Source of the DNA: Gammaproteobacteria bacterium | Lineage (GTDB): Bacteria; Pseudomonadota; Gammaproteobacteria; HK1 | DNA: 64,000 nucleotides | Assembly (NCBI GenBank): GCA_012103455.1 | Contig: WLWT01000003.1 | Location: forward strand, 682,001-746,000 | Reading direction: 5' to 3' | Shown: piece after piece, positions 1 through 9,694 of the stretch | How the letters are laid out: each line of letters begins with the position of its first letter | Position numbering within the stretch: position 1 is the stretch's first letter | Notes under the pieces: model-generated | What the model was told of the DNA's origin: nothing | What the model saw: the letters and a program-made list of their open reading frames with translations, nothing else | Database searches by the model: none | Made by a program: the position numbers and the translations under genes

Positions 1-2
1 GC

Positions 3-545
3 GGCTTTTCCCAGCCCAATGCGCGGGTCAATGAGCGGATGATCACGTGGGCGGGCCAGCAGGCCGAGGGTATAGGCGGCGACTTGCTGGAGTTGTATTG
101 TGGCAACGGCAATTTCACGCTGCCCTTGGCCAGGCATTTTCGCCGGGTGCTGGCCACTGAGATCAGTAAAACCTCACTCGCCGCGCTGGCCTGGAGCCTA
201 GCGGAGAACGGCATCGACAATATCGCTTATGCCCGTCTTTCCGCCGCGGAGGCGCGCGAAGCGCTAGACCGGGTGAGGCCGTTTAGAAGGCTCGCCCACA
301 TTGATTTGGATAGCTACGATTTCTACACCGTGTTAGTCGATCCACCTAGAGCGGGCGTTGACCGAAGCACTATGCAATTACTGCGGCGCTGCGATAATGT
401 TCTTTATATTTCATGCAATCCGCGCACCTTGTTCGCCAACTTGGATGAGTTGGGCGAGTCCCATGGGATAGAGGCAGCGGCGGCATTCGATCAGTTTCCA
501 CTTACGCCGCATTTGGAGGCAGGCATCAAGTTGCGGCGGCGCTAG
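3..545 (+). CDS. trmA: tRNA (uracil-5-)-methyltransferase TrmA, C-terminal part
   Basis: The open frame runs in from the left window edge, so only about 180 C-terminal residues are present. TrmA makes ribothymidine at U54 of tRNA using S-adenosylmethionine. Visible family motifs are QPNARVNERM at the truncated start, the SAM-binding stretch LLELYCGNGNFTLPLA, the VDPPRAG motif, and ISCNPRTL, which carries the catalytic cysteine. The end, FDQFPLTPHLEAGIKLRRR, corresponds to the family's TPHVE region followed by a short tail. The gene converges on the copper operon, with 32 bp between the two stop codons. A GGCGCTAGC direct repeat spans the stop codon (538-563). RumA/RlmD paralogues are possible, but the QPN and TPH motifs fit TrmA better. 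Confidence 0.93.
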   Translation, partial: GFSQPNARVNERMITWAGQQAEGIGGDLLELYCGNGNFTLPLARHFRRVLATEISKTSLAALAWSLAENGIDNIAYARLSAAEAREALDRVRPFRRLAHIDLDSYDFYTVLVDPPRAGVDRSTMQLLRRCDNVLYISCNPRTLFANLDELGESHGIEAAAAFDQFPLTPHLEAGIKLRRR

Positions 546-563
546 CTGAAGGCGCTAGCGCCT
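538..563. repeat. short imperfect tandem duplication over the trmA stop
   Basis: Two 13-bp units, each starting GGCGCTAGC, lie back to back (538-550 and 551-563). The first contains the TAG stop. The second forms a perfect GGCGCTAGCGCC palindrome but has no T-run, so it is not a convincing terminator. Confidence 0.5.
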
Positions 564-577
564 GGGGCGGTTAGCGG

Positions 578-1078
578 TTATCGAACTGTGATGGTGCCTT
601 TCATGCCGGCATCGTAGTGGCCGGGAATGAGGCAGCCAAAAGAGAAAGTACCCGCCTGGGTGAATTTCCATCCCATGATCTGTTCTTTGCCCGGAGCCAC
701 GTGAGCCATGTGGGGTTCATCGTGTTCCATGCCCGGGAATTTCTTCATCAGCTCGGCGTGCTCGTTTAATGTTCCCTCGGTGCCCAGCACCAGTTCGTGC
801 AGGAGCTGGCCTTTGTTGCGCACCACGATGCGAATGATTTCTCCTCGCCGGGCTGCAATTCGGTTCGGCGTGAAGCGCATCTGATCGCTCATGTCCACGG
901 TGATGGTTTGCGCCGCTTTGGCCGGATCCGCGGCCTGTCCGAAAACATGTTTTTCCGCTTTCGAGTAGTCGATGGTCCGTGCTTTCTCTTGATGGCCATC
1001 GTTTTTATTGCCGTGCGCCAGTAGCGCCGTGGGCAGCAAGGTGGTAGCCAGCAAAGTGATCGTCAGGACGGTTTTCAT
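578..1078 (-). CDS. cupredoxin-domain periplasmic copper protein
   Basis: A 166-residue secreted protein with a clear signal peptide (MKTVLTITLLATTLLPTALLAHG). The mature part is a plastocyanin-like cupredoxin domain. Likely copper ligands are the His of QLLHEL, the Cys and His of FGCLIPGHYDAGM, and the final Met. An insertion rich in His and Met (EHAELMKKFPGMEHDEPHM) could bind extra copper. It is the last gene of the leftward operon, directly after the multicopper oxidase, which suggests a role as electron or copper carrier in periplasmic copper detoxification. A GGAGAG ribosome binding site lies just upstream of the ATG. Confidence 0.85.
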   Translation of the reverse strand: MKTVLTITLLATTLLPTALLAHGNKNDGHQEKARTIDYSKAEKHVFGQAADPAKAAQTITVDMSDQMRFTPNRIAARRGEIIRIVVRNKGQLLHELVLGTEGTLNEHAELMKKFPGMEHDEPHMAHVAPGKEQIMGWKFTQAGTFSFGCLIPGHYDAGMKGTITVR

Positions 1079-1118
1079 GGATAACTCTCCGCATCAGTCA
1101 ATAGCTTAGTCATTAGTC

Positions 1119-2402
1119 TTAAGAAACTTCGTAGGCCACGGTACCTTCAGGGTGTTGGTACCAGCCCGGATCGCTGTAGTCGTTCTTGGCTAAACCCTCG
1201 CGCACTTTGACTACGGTGAACATGCCACCCATCTCGATGGGGCCGAACTGTCCATGGCCGGTCATCATGGGTGCGGTGTTTTCCGGCAATTCCATCTCCA
1301 TGGCGCCGTGATCGGCCATGCCTTTGTCGCCCATCACCATGTATTGAGGGACCAGATTATTGATACGCCTAGCGACTTTGCGGTGATCAACACCGATCAA
1401 CGTTGGGACATCATGACCCATGGCGTTCATGGTGTGGTGTGACTTATGACAATGGAACGCCCAATCGCCTGGATAGATAGCATCGAATTCAAACGCGCGC
1501 ATCTGCCCGATGGCCACATCCACCGTGACCTCGGGCCAGCGCGCCGCCTTGGGCACCCAGCCGCCATCGGTGCCGGTGACTTCGAAGTCGTAACCATGCA
1601 AATGCAGCGGGTGATTGGTCATGGTGAGATTGCCGGCGCGTATTCTTACCCGATCCCCTTGGCGTATCACCAGCGGATCCAGCCCTGGAAAGATACGGCT
1701 GTTCCAGGTCCATAAGTTGAAATCGAGCATGGTGTTGACCCGCGGGGTCATGGTGCCGGGTTCTATGTCGTACGCGCTCATCAGGAATACGAAGTCCCGA
1801 TCGGCGTGATGATGCCGGTGATTGTCGGGATGCACCACGAGAAAACCCATCATGCCCATGGCCATTTGCACCATTTCATCGGCGTGGGGGTGGTACATGA
1901 AGGTGCCGGATTTTTTCATCCGGAATTCATAGGCGAAGGTTTTGCCCGGCGCTATCTGCGGCTGGGACAAGCCACCCACGCCGTCCATGCCGCTCGGTAA
2001 TAAAATGCCGTGCCAATGGACAGTGGTGTGCTCCGGCAACCGGTTGGTGACATAAATCCTTACCCAATCGCCTGCCACGCATTCGATGGTGGGGCCGGGT
2101 GATTGGCCGTTATAGCCCCATAGATTCGCCACGCTGCCGGGCGTGAGTTCGCGTTGCACCGGCTCGGCCGTTAAATGAAATTCCTTCCACTTGCCGTTCA
2201 TGCGCCACGGTAAGCTCCAACCGTTGAGTGTCACCACGGGATGAAATGGCCGTCCATTGGGCGGTAGCGAAGGTGGCTTAGTGGTGGCGCTTTTCTCTTC
2301 CGGCGCCTCTGGCAGCGAGGCGGCGCCCGCTTTGCTGACCAAGGCCGCGCCGAGTACAGCGGCGGTGGAGGTTTTGATGAAGTTTCGTCGTGAGGACATC
2401 AT
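1119..2402 (-). CDS. multicopper oxidase, Tat-exported (copper resistance type)
   Basis: A 427-residue multicopper oxidase. The N-terminus carries a twin-arginine signal (SSRRNFIKTSTAAVLGAAL). The four copper-ligand blocks are visible: HWHG near residue 130, MYHPHAD near 170, HPLHLHG near 265 and FHCHKSHHTMNAMGH near 316. A Met/His-rich stretch (MVQMAMGMMG, later DHGAMEMELPENTAPMM) is typical of oxidases acting on Cu(I). It should oxidise Cu(I) to the less toxic Cu(II) in the periplasm. Two ATGs (2402 and 2399) follow an AAGGAG site and either could be used. It sits between the TolC-family gene and the cupredoxin gene, with short spacers consistent with one operon. It is shorter than CopA of plasmid pco/cop systems. 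Confidence 0.9.
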   Translation of the reverse strand: MMSSRRNFIKTSTAAVLGAALVSKAGAASLPEAPEEKSATTKPPSLPPNGRPFHPVVTLNGWSLPWRMNGKWKEFHLTAEPVQRELTPGSVANLWGYNGQSPGPTIECVAGDWVRIYVTNRLPEHTTVHWHGILLPSGMDGVGGLSQPQIAPGKTFAYEFRMKKSGTFMYHPHADEMVQMAMGMMGFLVVHPDNHRHHHADRDFVFLMSAYDIEPGTMTPRVNTMLDFNLWTWNSRIFPGLDPLVIRQGDRVRIRAGNLTMTNHPLHLHGYDFEVTGTDGGWVPKAARWPEVTVDVAIGQMRAFEFDAIYPGDWAFHCHKSHHTMNAMGHDVPTLIGVDHRKVARRINNLVPQYMVMGDKGMADHGAMEMELPENTAPMMTGHGQFGPIEMGGMFTVVKVREGLAKNDYSDPGWYQHPEGTVAYEVS

Positions 2403-2414
2403 GAGACTCCTTTG

Positions 2415-3830
2415 TTAGTGTCCGCCGCCGTTGGCGGGACTGGCCGACGCGGCGGCGGCAAGATTGACTGGCGGCGCCTTGCCGGTGAGCATGGCCGAGC
2501 GCAGCGCGGTATCGGCGAGCCAGAATTGACGTAGGGTTTCTAGATATGCGTTGACGCTTATGATTTGTTCGCGGGCATCGGCGATTAAATCGAATACACC
2601 GGTCAACATGCCGTTGTAACGCAGCAACTGCTCATCGGAGATGCGTTTGCGCAGCGGTACGATTTCATCCCGGTAATGCCGGGCGAGATCGTAGGCCGTT
2701 CTATAGGAAACATAGGCGCCGCGCACCTCGGAGCGGGCGGCGATAGCAGCGCCCCGCAGGCGGTTTAATGCCTGTGAATACTGCGCTTGCGCTTTGTTGG
2801 ATTTGATCTCACCGAAGTCGAAGATGGGTACTTCTAAAGACACTTCATAACCATCCCTGATGGCGTCGCCCCGTTCTCGCACTTGCGCCGGACCCAGTTC
2901 CAGTACATTGAGGAAGCCTATGGAGCGGGTCATTTGCAGATTGGCCGCCAGGCTTTTGAGCGCGTGTTTGGCTTGCCGCAGATCGAGACGCTGATCGACG
3001 GCTTGTTGCTCGAGGTTTTTTATCTCGCGTGGCGCCTCGGGCAAGTCCGGCAGTTGCTCGGGCAGCTTGATGTCCGCCTGCCCGCCCCATAATCCCAGCG
3101 CCCGCACCAGCGCTTCTTGCGCGCCTGCCGCTTTTTGCTCGGCCGCCGCCAGCGCTGCTAGCGCTTGCGCGTGAAACAATTGCTCCCGTGCATGTTGCAG
3201 TCTGCTGGAGTTGCCCACAGCGCTCATTCTGGCCATGAGTTCACGGCTGGCGCCGGCCGCTTTCAGCACTTGTCTTGCGTAATCGACCGATTGCCGCGCC
3301 GCCACCGCTTCGAAGTAAGCCATCCGTGCATCGGTGGCGAACTCGATGGCGCTGCGTGCGGCGGATAGTTTGACGCTTTCAAAGCGCTCTTCTTCAATGC
3401 CGTAGCGTATGGGAATGGTCAAAAACGCGAGCAGATTAAAGTGCAATCCACGTTCAACTTCCTGCCCTCCATTGCCGGTCGTCTTGGCGAAGGAAAAACC
3501 CGGATTGGGGATGCGGCCCGCTTCGACCAGCGCTGCTTCTTGCATTTGCAGCTCGGCCAATTCGGCTTGTAGCACAGGATTGTTGAGCAGTGCGATCTGC
3601 TCGGCGGTAGCGGCGGTCAGTGTTTGCCCCAGTAATGTGCGCACCTGCTGCGTGGCGAGCGCTTTGCTCTGCTCATCGCGTAACCAATGCGCATCGTGGC
3701 CAATAGCGTTTTTGACTTCCTCCTTAACGGCGGTAAATCCGCCATCCGGTGAAAAGTTCGCGCAACCGCTCAAAAGCAGCGCGCAGCAGCCGCCTGCCAA
3801 CGGGGCGGCGATGGTTGTTAGCGTTTTCAT
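2415..3830 (-). CDS. TolC-family outer membrane efflux lipoprotein (CusC/CzcC-like)
   Basis: A 471-residue outer membrane channel of the TolC family. A signal peptide ends in the lipobox LLLSGC, so it is probably a lipoprotein. The two long alpha-helical OEP repeats are recognisable (AEQIALLNNPVLQAELAELQMQEAAL and the related region ending RQFWLADTALRSAML). The ATG at 3830 overlaps the stop of the CusF-like gene in a TGATG arrangement and is preceded by AAGGAGG, which decides the start. It would form the outer membrane exit of a copper efflux pump. No RND pump or periplasmic adaptor gene is present in this window. A 560-bp piece of this gene is duplicated at 10894-11458. Confidence 0.88.
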   Translation of the reverse strand: MKTLTTIAAPLAGGCCALLLSGCANFSPDGGFTAVKEEVKNAIGHDAHWLRDEQSKALATQQVRTLLGQTLTAATAEQIALLNNPVLQAELAELQMQEAALVEAGRIPNPGFSFAKTTGNGGQEVERGLHFNLLAFLTIPIRYGIEEERFESVKLSAARSAIEFATDARMAYFEAVAARQSVDYARQVLKAAGASRELMARMSAVGNSSRLQHAREQLFHAQALAALAAAEQKAAGAQEALVRALGLWGGQADIKLPEQLPDLPEAPREIKNLEQQAVDQRLDLRQAKHALKSLAANLQMTRSIGFLNVLELGPAQVRERGDAIRDGYEVSLEVPIFDFGEIKSNKAQAQYSQALNRLRGAAIAARSEVRGAYVSYRTAYDLARHYRDEIVPLRKRISDEQLLRYNGMLTGVFDLIADAREQIISVNAYLETLRQFWLADTALRSAMLTGKAPPVNLAAAASASPANGGGH

Positions 3831-4408
3831 CAACGCCCCTCCTTTTGAAAGCCGGTGATATAAAACGTGGAGCCTTCCATTTCGATGGTAAAACCGACTT
3901 CTTCCCCTGCCTTGATCTGTTTTAGTAGAGCCGGATCTTTGACTCTAAAAATCATGGTCATGCCGGGCATGTCCAGTTTTTGAATGGGCCCATGTTTGAG
4001 TTTGACTTTGCGCTGTTCGAGGTTGACGGAGCGCACTATGCCGCGGCCATCGCTGCCTGGAGGAAGAGTGGCGTGCGGGCTTTTTTCAGGGACCTGTGCC
4101 GGTGGTGTTGGTGTTGGTGTTGGTGTTGCGATTTGTTCTCCCCGTAACGTCTCTTCGGGAATGAAGCGCCCGTCGGCGTAGAAGAGTTTACGCCACGGCA
4201 AGCGCTCGCGGTTGGTCTCGCGAAGATAGGTGCCAGGCTGTTGTTTGAATAAGCTTTGGTAGGTAGTCGCGGGAACCGCTGCCGTGGCATCGGCCGGCCC
4301 CCCTTTTAGATCGGTTGTTGCATCACAGAATGCGGGATCCGCGATAGCGAACGTAAATCCCGCGATGAAGGAGGCGCGTGCTAACGCGCCGCGCGATAAT
4401 AGGATCAA
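3830..4408 (-). CDS. CusF-like periplasmic copper-binding protein with long N-terminal extension
   Basis: A protein of 192 residues with a signal peptide. The C-terminal 75 residues match the CusF/CusX copper-binding fold: GIVRSVNLEQRKVKLKHGPI followed by the hallmark LDMPGMTMIFRV, where two Met residues and a nearby Trp or His normally bind Cu(I). Between signal and CusF domain lies an extension of about 90 residues with a TPTPTPTP run, encoded by a four-fold GGTGTT repeat near 4107-4130. A TTG at 4408 is the best start because a GAGGAG site lies 7 bases upstream. It is translationally coupled to the TolC gene. It probably hands periplasmic copper to the pump or the oxidase. Confidence 0.85.
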   Translation of the reverse strand: MILLSRGALARASFIAGFTFAIADPAFCDATTDLKGGPADATAAVPATTYQSLFKQQPGTYLRETNRERLPWRKLFYADGRFIPEETLRGEQIATPTPTPTPPAQVPEKSPHATLPPGSDGRGIVRSVNLEQRKVKLKHGPIQKLDMPGMTMIFRVKDPALLKQIKAGEEVGFTIEMEGSTFYITGFQKEGR

Positions 4409-4541
4409 CGAACTGCTCCTCGATTTGGGCGGGCGTTAACACTCGCCCGCACAGGGGAAAGGGTTGTAGGGGTCCCCGCGTAGCTCAGCGGTGCATGCAC
4501 ACGGTGAACGCGGAGCCCTAAAGTCCTTGGAACTAAACTCT

Positions 4542-4889
4542 CTACGGAGAAGGGTGGTTTATTTTAGGAGGCCGGTAAAGAAGGAATGGCAGCGGCGGTG
4601 GAATGGGCGCTGCCTCCATGGCTTGTACTCTGCCACCGGGGCACGCCTGATGAGCAGGGAGGTCTGTGGCGGCTATCGAGTTGACGCAGTTCCAACACAG
4701 GGCGAGATCGCAACATGTGTGATCGGATGACGGCGCTGGATGATCAGGCGTGGTATCTGTGGCCGCGCCCATGTGTTGAGCGCAGCCTTCCACGTCAGTG
4801 CTGGTTGTAACCGCGCCAGCGAATGCGCTCACCAAGGTGCCGTATAAATACAGCACCAAGGCCACGTATCTAATCGGATGTGAACGCAT
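4542..4889 (-). CDS. small CopL/DUF2946-like secreted protein
   Basis: A protein of 115 residues if translation starts at the ATG at 4889; an upstream TTG at 4943 gives 133. The start has a signal-like hydrophobic stretch (VALVLYLYGTLVSAFAGAV). The mature part has a Cys/His cluster (SSDHTCCDLALCWNCVN) that could bind metal. Its place at the head of the copper operon, the size and the Cys cluster resemble the poorly conserved small CopL or DUF2946 proteins found in copper loci. No closer match can be claimed. It is probably a copper-induced periplasmic protein. Confidence 0.55.
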   Translation of the reverse strand: MRSHPIRYVALVLYLYGTLVSAFAGAVTTSTDVEGCAQHMGAATDTTPDHPAPSSDHTCCDLALCWNCVNSIAATDLPAHQACPGGRVQAMEAAPIPPPLPFLLYRPPKINHPSP

Positions 4890-4978
4890 TGCCCGCCATA
4901 TGAATCGCTTAATAAGCCAAATGGCTAAACGAGAGTGTAACAATCGTTTTAGTCACGTTCCACTAGTCCATTGAACCA

Positions 4979-6242
4979 CTAGCTCAGCGCCAACTGCTGC
5001 ACGTCAGCGAAGGCGCCCGCCCGGTCAAAGTTCTCAAGTGCCGCGAACAATTGCGCCGCGGCCTGTGTCCCGCTATGCGGTGTCACCAGCGGCATGAATT
5101 TGTCTTCTAGATCATTCCAATCCATGGGGTTTTCCGGGTTGCCTAGGGAGGCTTCGACGCTGGAAGACAACTGCCCGCCACCGCTCAGCGTGACCCGCAT
5201 GCGCGCCGCCGAAGGTTCCAGATCGTCAACGGCATTGAGTTGTACTTGCCGTTCGAGGTCGCGCAATGCCTCGTCGGCCAGGCGCTCGCCGGTAAAATCC
5301 GTTGCGGTGGCGCGGTGGCCATGCAAACCCAGCGACACGCAATAGCTGAGGGAGAATTTACCGGCGAGCGGTGTGTGCGGTTCGCGTTGGTTGGCCACTT
5401 GGGTGGCCAGCGGATGCACGTCTACTTCTACCCGCTCCACCGCCTGGCCGCCGAGGCGAGGGAATAGGGCGCGGGCGCAATCGATGGGTGCGTGGGTCAG
5501 GCCGCAGCAAGCGTAAGGCTTGAGCGCGTTGCGTTCGATTTCCCAGTGTTCGCCTAAGCCGGTTAGGCGCATGGTCACCGAGCCGTCTTGCACCAGCGCG
5601 CTGGTGAGATTGCGCGGGTCGTCCAATATAGCGGGCGAGCCCTCGAAGCCGCTGGCGGCCAACTCTGCCGCTAGCACGCCATCGGCGGCGGCTTTACCGG
5701 CGTGAAACGGTTTCGCCATGGTGCCAAAAGACGTGGTGAGGCCGGATGTTTGGGTGGCGGCAACGGCGATGGCGTGTTGGATGCCGGTTTCATCCAGTTC
5801 GAGCAAGACGGCTGCGGCGATGGCGGCGCTCAAGCGGCCATGTACGCCGGTTGCATGCCAGCCGGCACCGGTGACCGCTTTGCCGACGCCGTTGGCGCCC
5901 AACCGGGCGCCGATCTCGAAGCCGGCCAGAAAAGCATCGATCATGGTCCGTTCACCGGTCCCCGCCGCGGGCGCCAGCGCCAGCACGGCGGCCCAAGTCG
6001 GCGCGCTCAAATGTGCCAGGGAAGGGAAATGCAGGTCGTCGTAATCGAGGCAATGCGCGAGGGTGCCATTCACCAGGGCGGCGCCCACCGGCGCGCTGGT
6101 GGGCGCCGGTCAATAGCGGTGAGTCACCCTGCATGCCCCAGGCGTTCACCACTTGGGCAACTTTCTGGCCTGCCGGCGCCTGCCGGGCGCCCAACGCCAC
6201 GCAGAACCAGTCCGTCAGGTTCATCAAGGCCAGCTCATTGAC
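4979..6242 (-). pseudogene. MmgE/PrpD family protein, frameshifted and lacking its start
   Basis: The long frame (4979-6088, 369 codons) covers most of an MmgE/PrpD protein, the family of 2-methylcitrate dehydratase and related enzymes: LVNGTLAHCLDYDD, GWHATGVHG, FGTMAKPFHAGKAAADG and LKPYACCGLTHAPID are family signatures. The missing N-terminal part is in another frame just upstream (NLTDWFCVALGARQAPAGQKVAQ), with the junction near 6085-6110, so the gene carries a frameshift. No ATG opens the upstream frame before a stop near 6324. The gene is therefore probably dead. It stands alone, so its former substrate cannot be told. CTAGTGG recurs 16 bp apart over the stop. Confidence 0.85.
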
Positions 6243-6520
6243 CTTGGCTGGGCGCTTTCTACCACGGGCGTTAGCCGTGAAGCGAGCGGCTGACTGGAGG
6301 AGCTTGGACGTGTTTGATTCCGTTTATAGCGACACTGAGCGCCTGGATCAGTGGGCCTATGGTGGCGCGCCATTGACTAATGGTCTTAGCGGTGTAGGAA
6401 CTCTGTGGACTTAGGCATAAAAGATCAAACAGCGCTGATGATAACAGGTGCGCAGGATCTTCCCACTGGTTCGGGCGTCGTCGAAGCGACTTGCAGGACC
6501 TTAGCCACCCAACGCTTAAT

Positions 6521-6866
6521 GCGCTCGGGCAGGCGACGGCGGCACGAGGGTGGGCAGATGATTTTGACGTTTCGCGCACCTGCCCAAAGCGTACGTTTGA
6601 CTGGGCATGGGACATGCTATCGGCAACGTACTGTCACGCAGTTTATGTTGGCGACAACGTCATTTAGTTTCCTCGAAAACAGGCGGCGCGACGCATCGAT
6701 TGCAAACCTGAATTGCGCCTGGACAAAACTCGGAACGAGAGTGTCCGGGAGGAACCGGCGGACTCGCTAACGGGGCACTCGCAGTGGCAAGATTCGAACT
6801 CACGCCCCCCTGTCTGCCGAAGACAGTCCAGGGAAGCGCCCCCAGGTGTTTTCAATGAATTACGGC
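6521..6866 (-). repeat. dispersed repeat A, copy 1, with tRNA T-arm-like structure
   Basis: About 345 bp here match 17759-18101 at an estimated 85% identity, in the same orientation. On the minus strand both copies contain a hairpin (CTGYC-TTC-GGCAG, flanked by CCCY and GGGG), then a 5-bp stem enclosing TTCGAAT, exactly like a tRNA T-arm. The stem sequences differ between copies but keep pairing. No full acceptor, D-arm or anticodon arm could be assembled, so this is not called a tRNA. It may be a small mobile or structured RNA element, or a relic of a tRNA or tmRNA gene. Confidence 0.7.
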
Positions 6867-7824
6867 GGCTTTCGGGGGCGGTCTCTATGCCTCGAACTGA
6901 CTATATTACCTTGCTATAACCGCTGCTACGATACGCTTATCCTGGGCCAAAAAGGGGAAAGACGACAGGCGAACACATTACGAGTAGGCATTCATGCAGG
7001 CATCCATAGCCGCACAGTAAGCCCTATTCCGCCTGGCTCTATAGAGTGTCCTTTGGGAGGACGGGGTGTCCTCTGGAGGGCTAGAGAGTGCCTCTTTGGG
7101 AGCGCACTCTCGTCGGGTCAAATAGTCTCCTTAATTCGACACATATCTCATCTCTCCTGAGTATCAGATGAACAACACATATCCTCTCACTCGCTTGAGC
7201 AACCCAGAGAGTAGCTGCATAGACTACTTTTGCCGTCCAGTCGGGGTGTGGCTGAACTATAATGTGTTTATGCTAAGGTAGGCACGCCATAATGCTGCAC
7301 CTTATCCCAAAATTGCCCCTATCGGCCTGGTGTCATCACCAAAGCCCTCAAACTCATCACGGCTCTCAGGCCCTTATCCTTCCAACGCATCCCCGACCTA
7401 CAAAAACGTTGTTTGACTAACGTCTTACAGGCCGCATCATACACCAAATTACATTATCGGTTAGCTGCACCCTCCGGTCGGCTTCATAAGTTACTGATTT
7501 ATATAGTTTCTTTTATTAGAAGCATCTCATTCCTCACTCTGTTGTTCGCGTGCTCTCTGGAGGGGCGTCTCTGATTTACCTGTAAACCACCCTCCTTTTC
7601 GGAGGACTCACCTCTCATAAAGCACCATATGGTCTCTTCACTCGGACATTCTACGGTCTTTTCTGTTCCCTAGCCTCCTGCCATATAGGTCCAAACAAGT
7701 TTTCCTCTCGAATACGGGTGAACAGAAATGCTGCTATCCCTTTGAAAGTACGGCACTTTCACGAGATTCCGTGGGATCTCTGCTGCTTCTTCTCAGGCGT
7801 TAGGGTAACGTAACTCCAAACGCA
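6867..7824. other. gene-free stretch of lower GC
   Basis: No convincing gene is seen in about 950 bp. A start-less frame from about 7294 to 7576 (+) reads like protein (ITKALKLITALRPLSFQRIP, then LQKRCLTNVLQAA) and could be a relic, but I cannot name it. The hairpin CCTCC-TTTTC-GGAGG lies near 7590-7605. Base composition is visibly more AT-rich than in the neighbouring operons. Confidence 0.4.
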
Positions 7825-8943
7825 CTAGGTGTGTGCTGTATCACTGTTCTTCTTGAGAAGGATGATAGCGTACCCTTGTCCGGGCAGAAGTAGCTCGTCT
7901 GGGTTAGCGAGCTTCCAACAAGTGTATTCCTCGCTATCAGTATATGGATTGATAGGCTTGTCTCGCGTCGTATGATCGAGGCCAGTTTCCGTAAAGTAAA
8001 GGTCGTAATCACCGCTGATCTTTGCCCCCACTGTGAGCCCCTTGACAAACCGCTTCATAGTACCAATGAGGTATGGTTCGGACTCGATGCTCTGAGTAAT
8101 GTCGTAGCTCCTTTCGAGCGTTACTACGCGATCCTCATCGGACGAGCGACTCCCAAGAAATCTCTCGAGCGGGAGCCGAAATTTGTACTCCTTTTCGGCT
8201 TTATCGTCCGCTTTATCGTCCTTTGAGAGGATATCCTCATACTTTTCAACAAACCTCCCATCCTGGACAATAGGCTCCCCATTCACGATGAGGGTCTTGA
8301 GCAGGCAGGTGCCTTCAACCGTTAGTTCTTGTGAAAACACCGGCTCCGGGGCATTAGGGGCAATTACCAGCTTCGTTCGTGTGATGTCAGTTATTGAAGC
8401 TATGCCTTCCTGAACACTAATCTCATATCGAATTTCATGCTCCGTGAAATGATAGTGCAACTCTGCATCCAAGAACTGCTCCATAATACGCTGGCTGGCG
8501 TTGAGATGAGTACTAGGCAAAATCGATCTCAGTAGCGATTGAGTTAGCTTCAACCATTTGTCCTTGAGATCATCTACCCCGAAAGCTGTCTGAGGGTTGT
8601 GGATCGCCTCGTGAACGTTCCCTTGTACTAACTCTCTGAAGCTGTCCGTTCTGAACACCTCCTGAATCTGCTCTTTGAAGAGGTCCGTGAACTGTGCAGA
8701 CTTCATAATCGCCGCAAAGATGCCAGCACCAAGGATCGCACTTCCCCCCTTCACGGCGGCATCCCCGGCCCCATCGATCATTGCGTCCAACCAGGTTCCC
8801 AATGTGGCACCCACAAAAGTAAGAAGCGCCCCGCCTAAGATTAGGACCAGTGTGACGTTTTCCATCATTGGTCTAACGATGGTGCGCAGAACTATCTTTC
8901 CTAGTGCTGTCTCCGAGACCCGGGCAAAAAACTTACCCATCAA
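7825..8943 (-). CDS. uncharacterised membrane-anchored protein, 372 aa
   Basis: I do not recognise this family. The first 100 residues hold hydrophobic stretches (NVLTLVLILGGALLTFVGAT region and GGSAILGAGIFAAIM), so the protein is likely anchored in the inner membrane by one or two helices. The rest is soluble and mixed alpha/beta, with an acidic-basic low-complexity patch (SKDDKADDKAEKEYKF near residue 245). The C-terminal 120 residues look beta-rich (LTVGAKISGDYDLYFTETGL, later LLLPGQGYAIILL). It is transcribed leftward and stands alone at the edge of the accessory island. A ribosome binding site (GGAGGGAATC) lies close to the ATG. The lone membrane-anchor plus soluble-domain layout is compatible with a defence effector, but this is only inference. 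Confidence 0.75.
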   Translation of the reverse strand: MMGKFFARVSETALGKIVLRTIVRPMMENVTLVLILGGALLTFVGATLGTWLDAMIDGAGDAAVKGGSAILGAGIFAAIMKSAQFTDLFKEQIQEVFRTDSFRELVQGNVHEAIHNPQTAFGVDDLKDKWLKLTQSLLRSILPSTHLNASQRIMEQFLDAELHYHFTEHEIRYEISVQEGIASITDITRTKLVIAPNAPEPVFSQELTVEGTCLLKTLIVNGEPIVQDGRFVEKYEDILSKDDKADDKAEKEYKFRLPLERFLGSRSSDEDRVVTLERSYDITQSIESEPYLIGTMKRFVKGLTVGAKISGDYDLYFTETGLDHTTRDKPINPYTDSEEYTCWKLANPDELLLPGQGYAIILLKKNSDTAHT

Positions 8944-9136
8944 GATTCCCTCCTACCACCGACATATGATGGCGACGAGCCTGTGTGCTCCGAAAATGAC
9001 CATTTTTGAGAAATCTTGCCAGATTTTCGACAACAGTCGTTTTGTTCCGGTTATGGCATCTCACAACCGTATCTCTTGAGAATTCTCTCATTTTGGGTAA
9101 CCCTCACGGGTTTTGAGAGGCGGATAATTGCCGCTG

Positions 9137-9694
9137 GCCAAGATCGGCTATGCCGGAGCCAGCACCAACGACCGAGGTCTGCACCTTCAATCCGAATGCG
9201 CTCCACGAGCTTGGATGCGAGAAAATATTCTCGGATACGCAATCTGGCGCCCGATCCGATAGGGGCTGCAAGTTGTAATGAGCGTGGCGAGGGATGGTGA
9301 TGTAGTGGTTGGCTGGAGCGGCTTGGACGTTCGTTGCGGGACTTTCTCGGTCTGATTGAGCGTTTAGCAGCGGGTGGAGTTGGCCTGGCCGGCCTGACAG
9401 AGCACTTGGACACAACGACTTCCTGGAGGGCGCTTGGTCTTTCAGGTCTTCGGTGTCATAGCGGAATTTGATCCGGAAAAGGACCGCCGCTGGACTACAA
9501 GCTGCCGGGGCATGTGGACACAAAGGCGGCCGGCCTCGTTCCCCGATAGATGAAAGACATAGCTGCTGCTACGGCGTTGCTTGCTGAACCTGAAATTACG
9601 GTGGCCGAGGTGTCCGCTAGGTTGAATACCAGCCCGGTGACACTCCATCGACACCCACCCCAAGGGGGCTCCGAGTTGGCCCGGGTCGGATGAC
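9137..9694 (+). pseudogene. Tn3-type serine resolvase relic (TnpR-like)
   Basis: Reading across three frames gives a decayed serine recombinase. The N-terminal part near 9137 reads AKIGYAGASTNDRGLHLQS, like the catalytic GYARVST motif, but the serine and arginine region is degraded and followed by a stop. The middle (9315-9450) reads RSLRDFLGLIERLAAGGVG and LTEHLDTTTS. The C-terminal helix-turn-helix (9552-9680) reads ALLAEPEITVAEVSARLNTS then VTLHRH. At least three frameshifts or stops separate these blocks, so the gene is dead. A Tn3-family transposase relic exists far away at 39517, but I cannot show they came from one element. Confidence 0.8.

Noticed and set aside
6664..6855. open frame across repeat A (and a longer one at 17939-18370)
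   Set aside because: The frames run through the T-arm-like structure, have no family resemblance, and differ between copies; they are by-products of the repeat.
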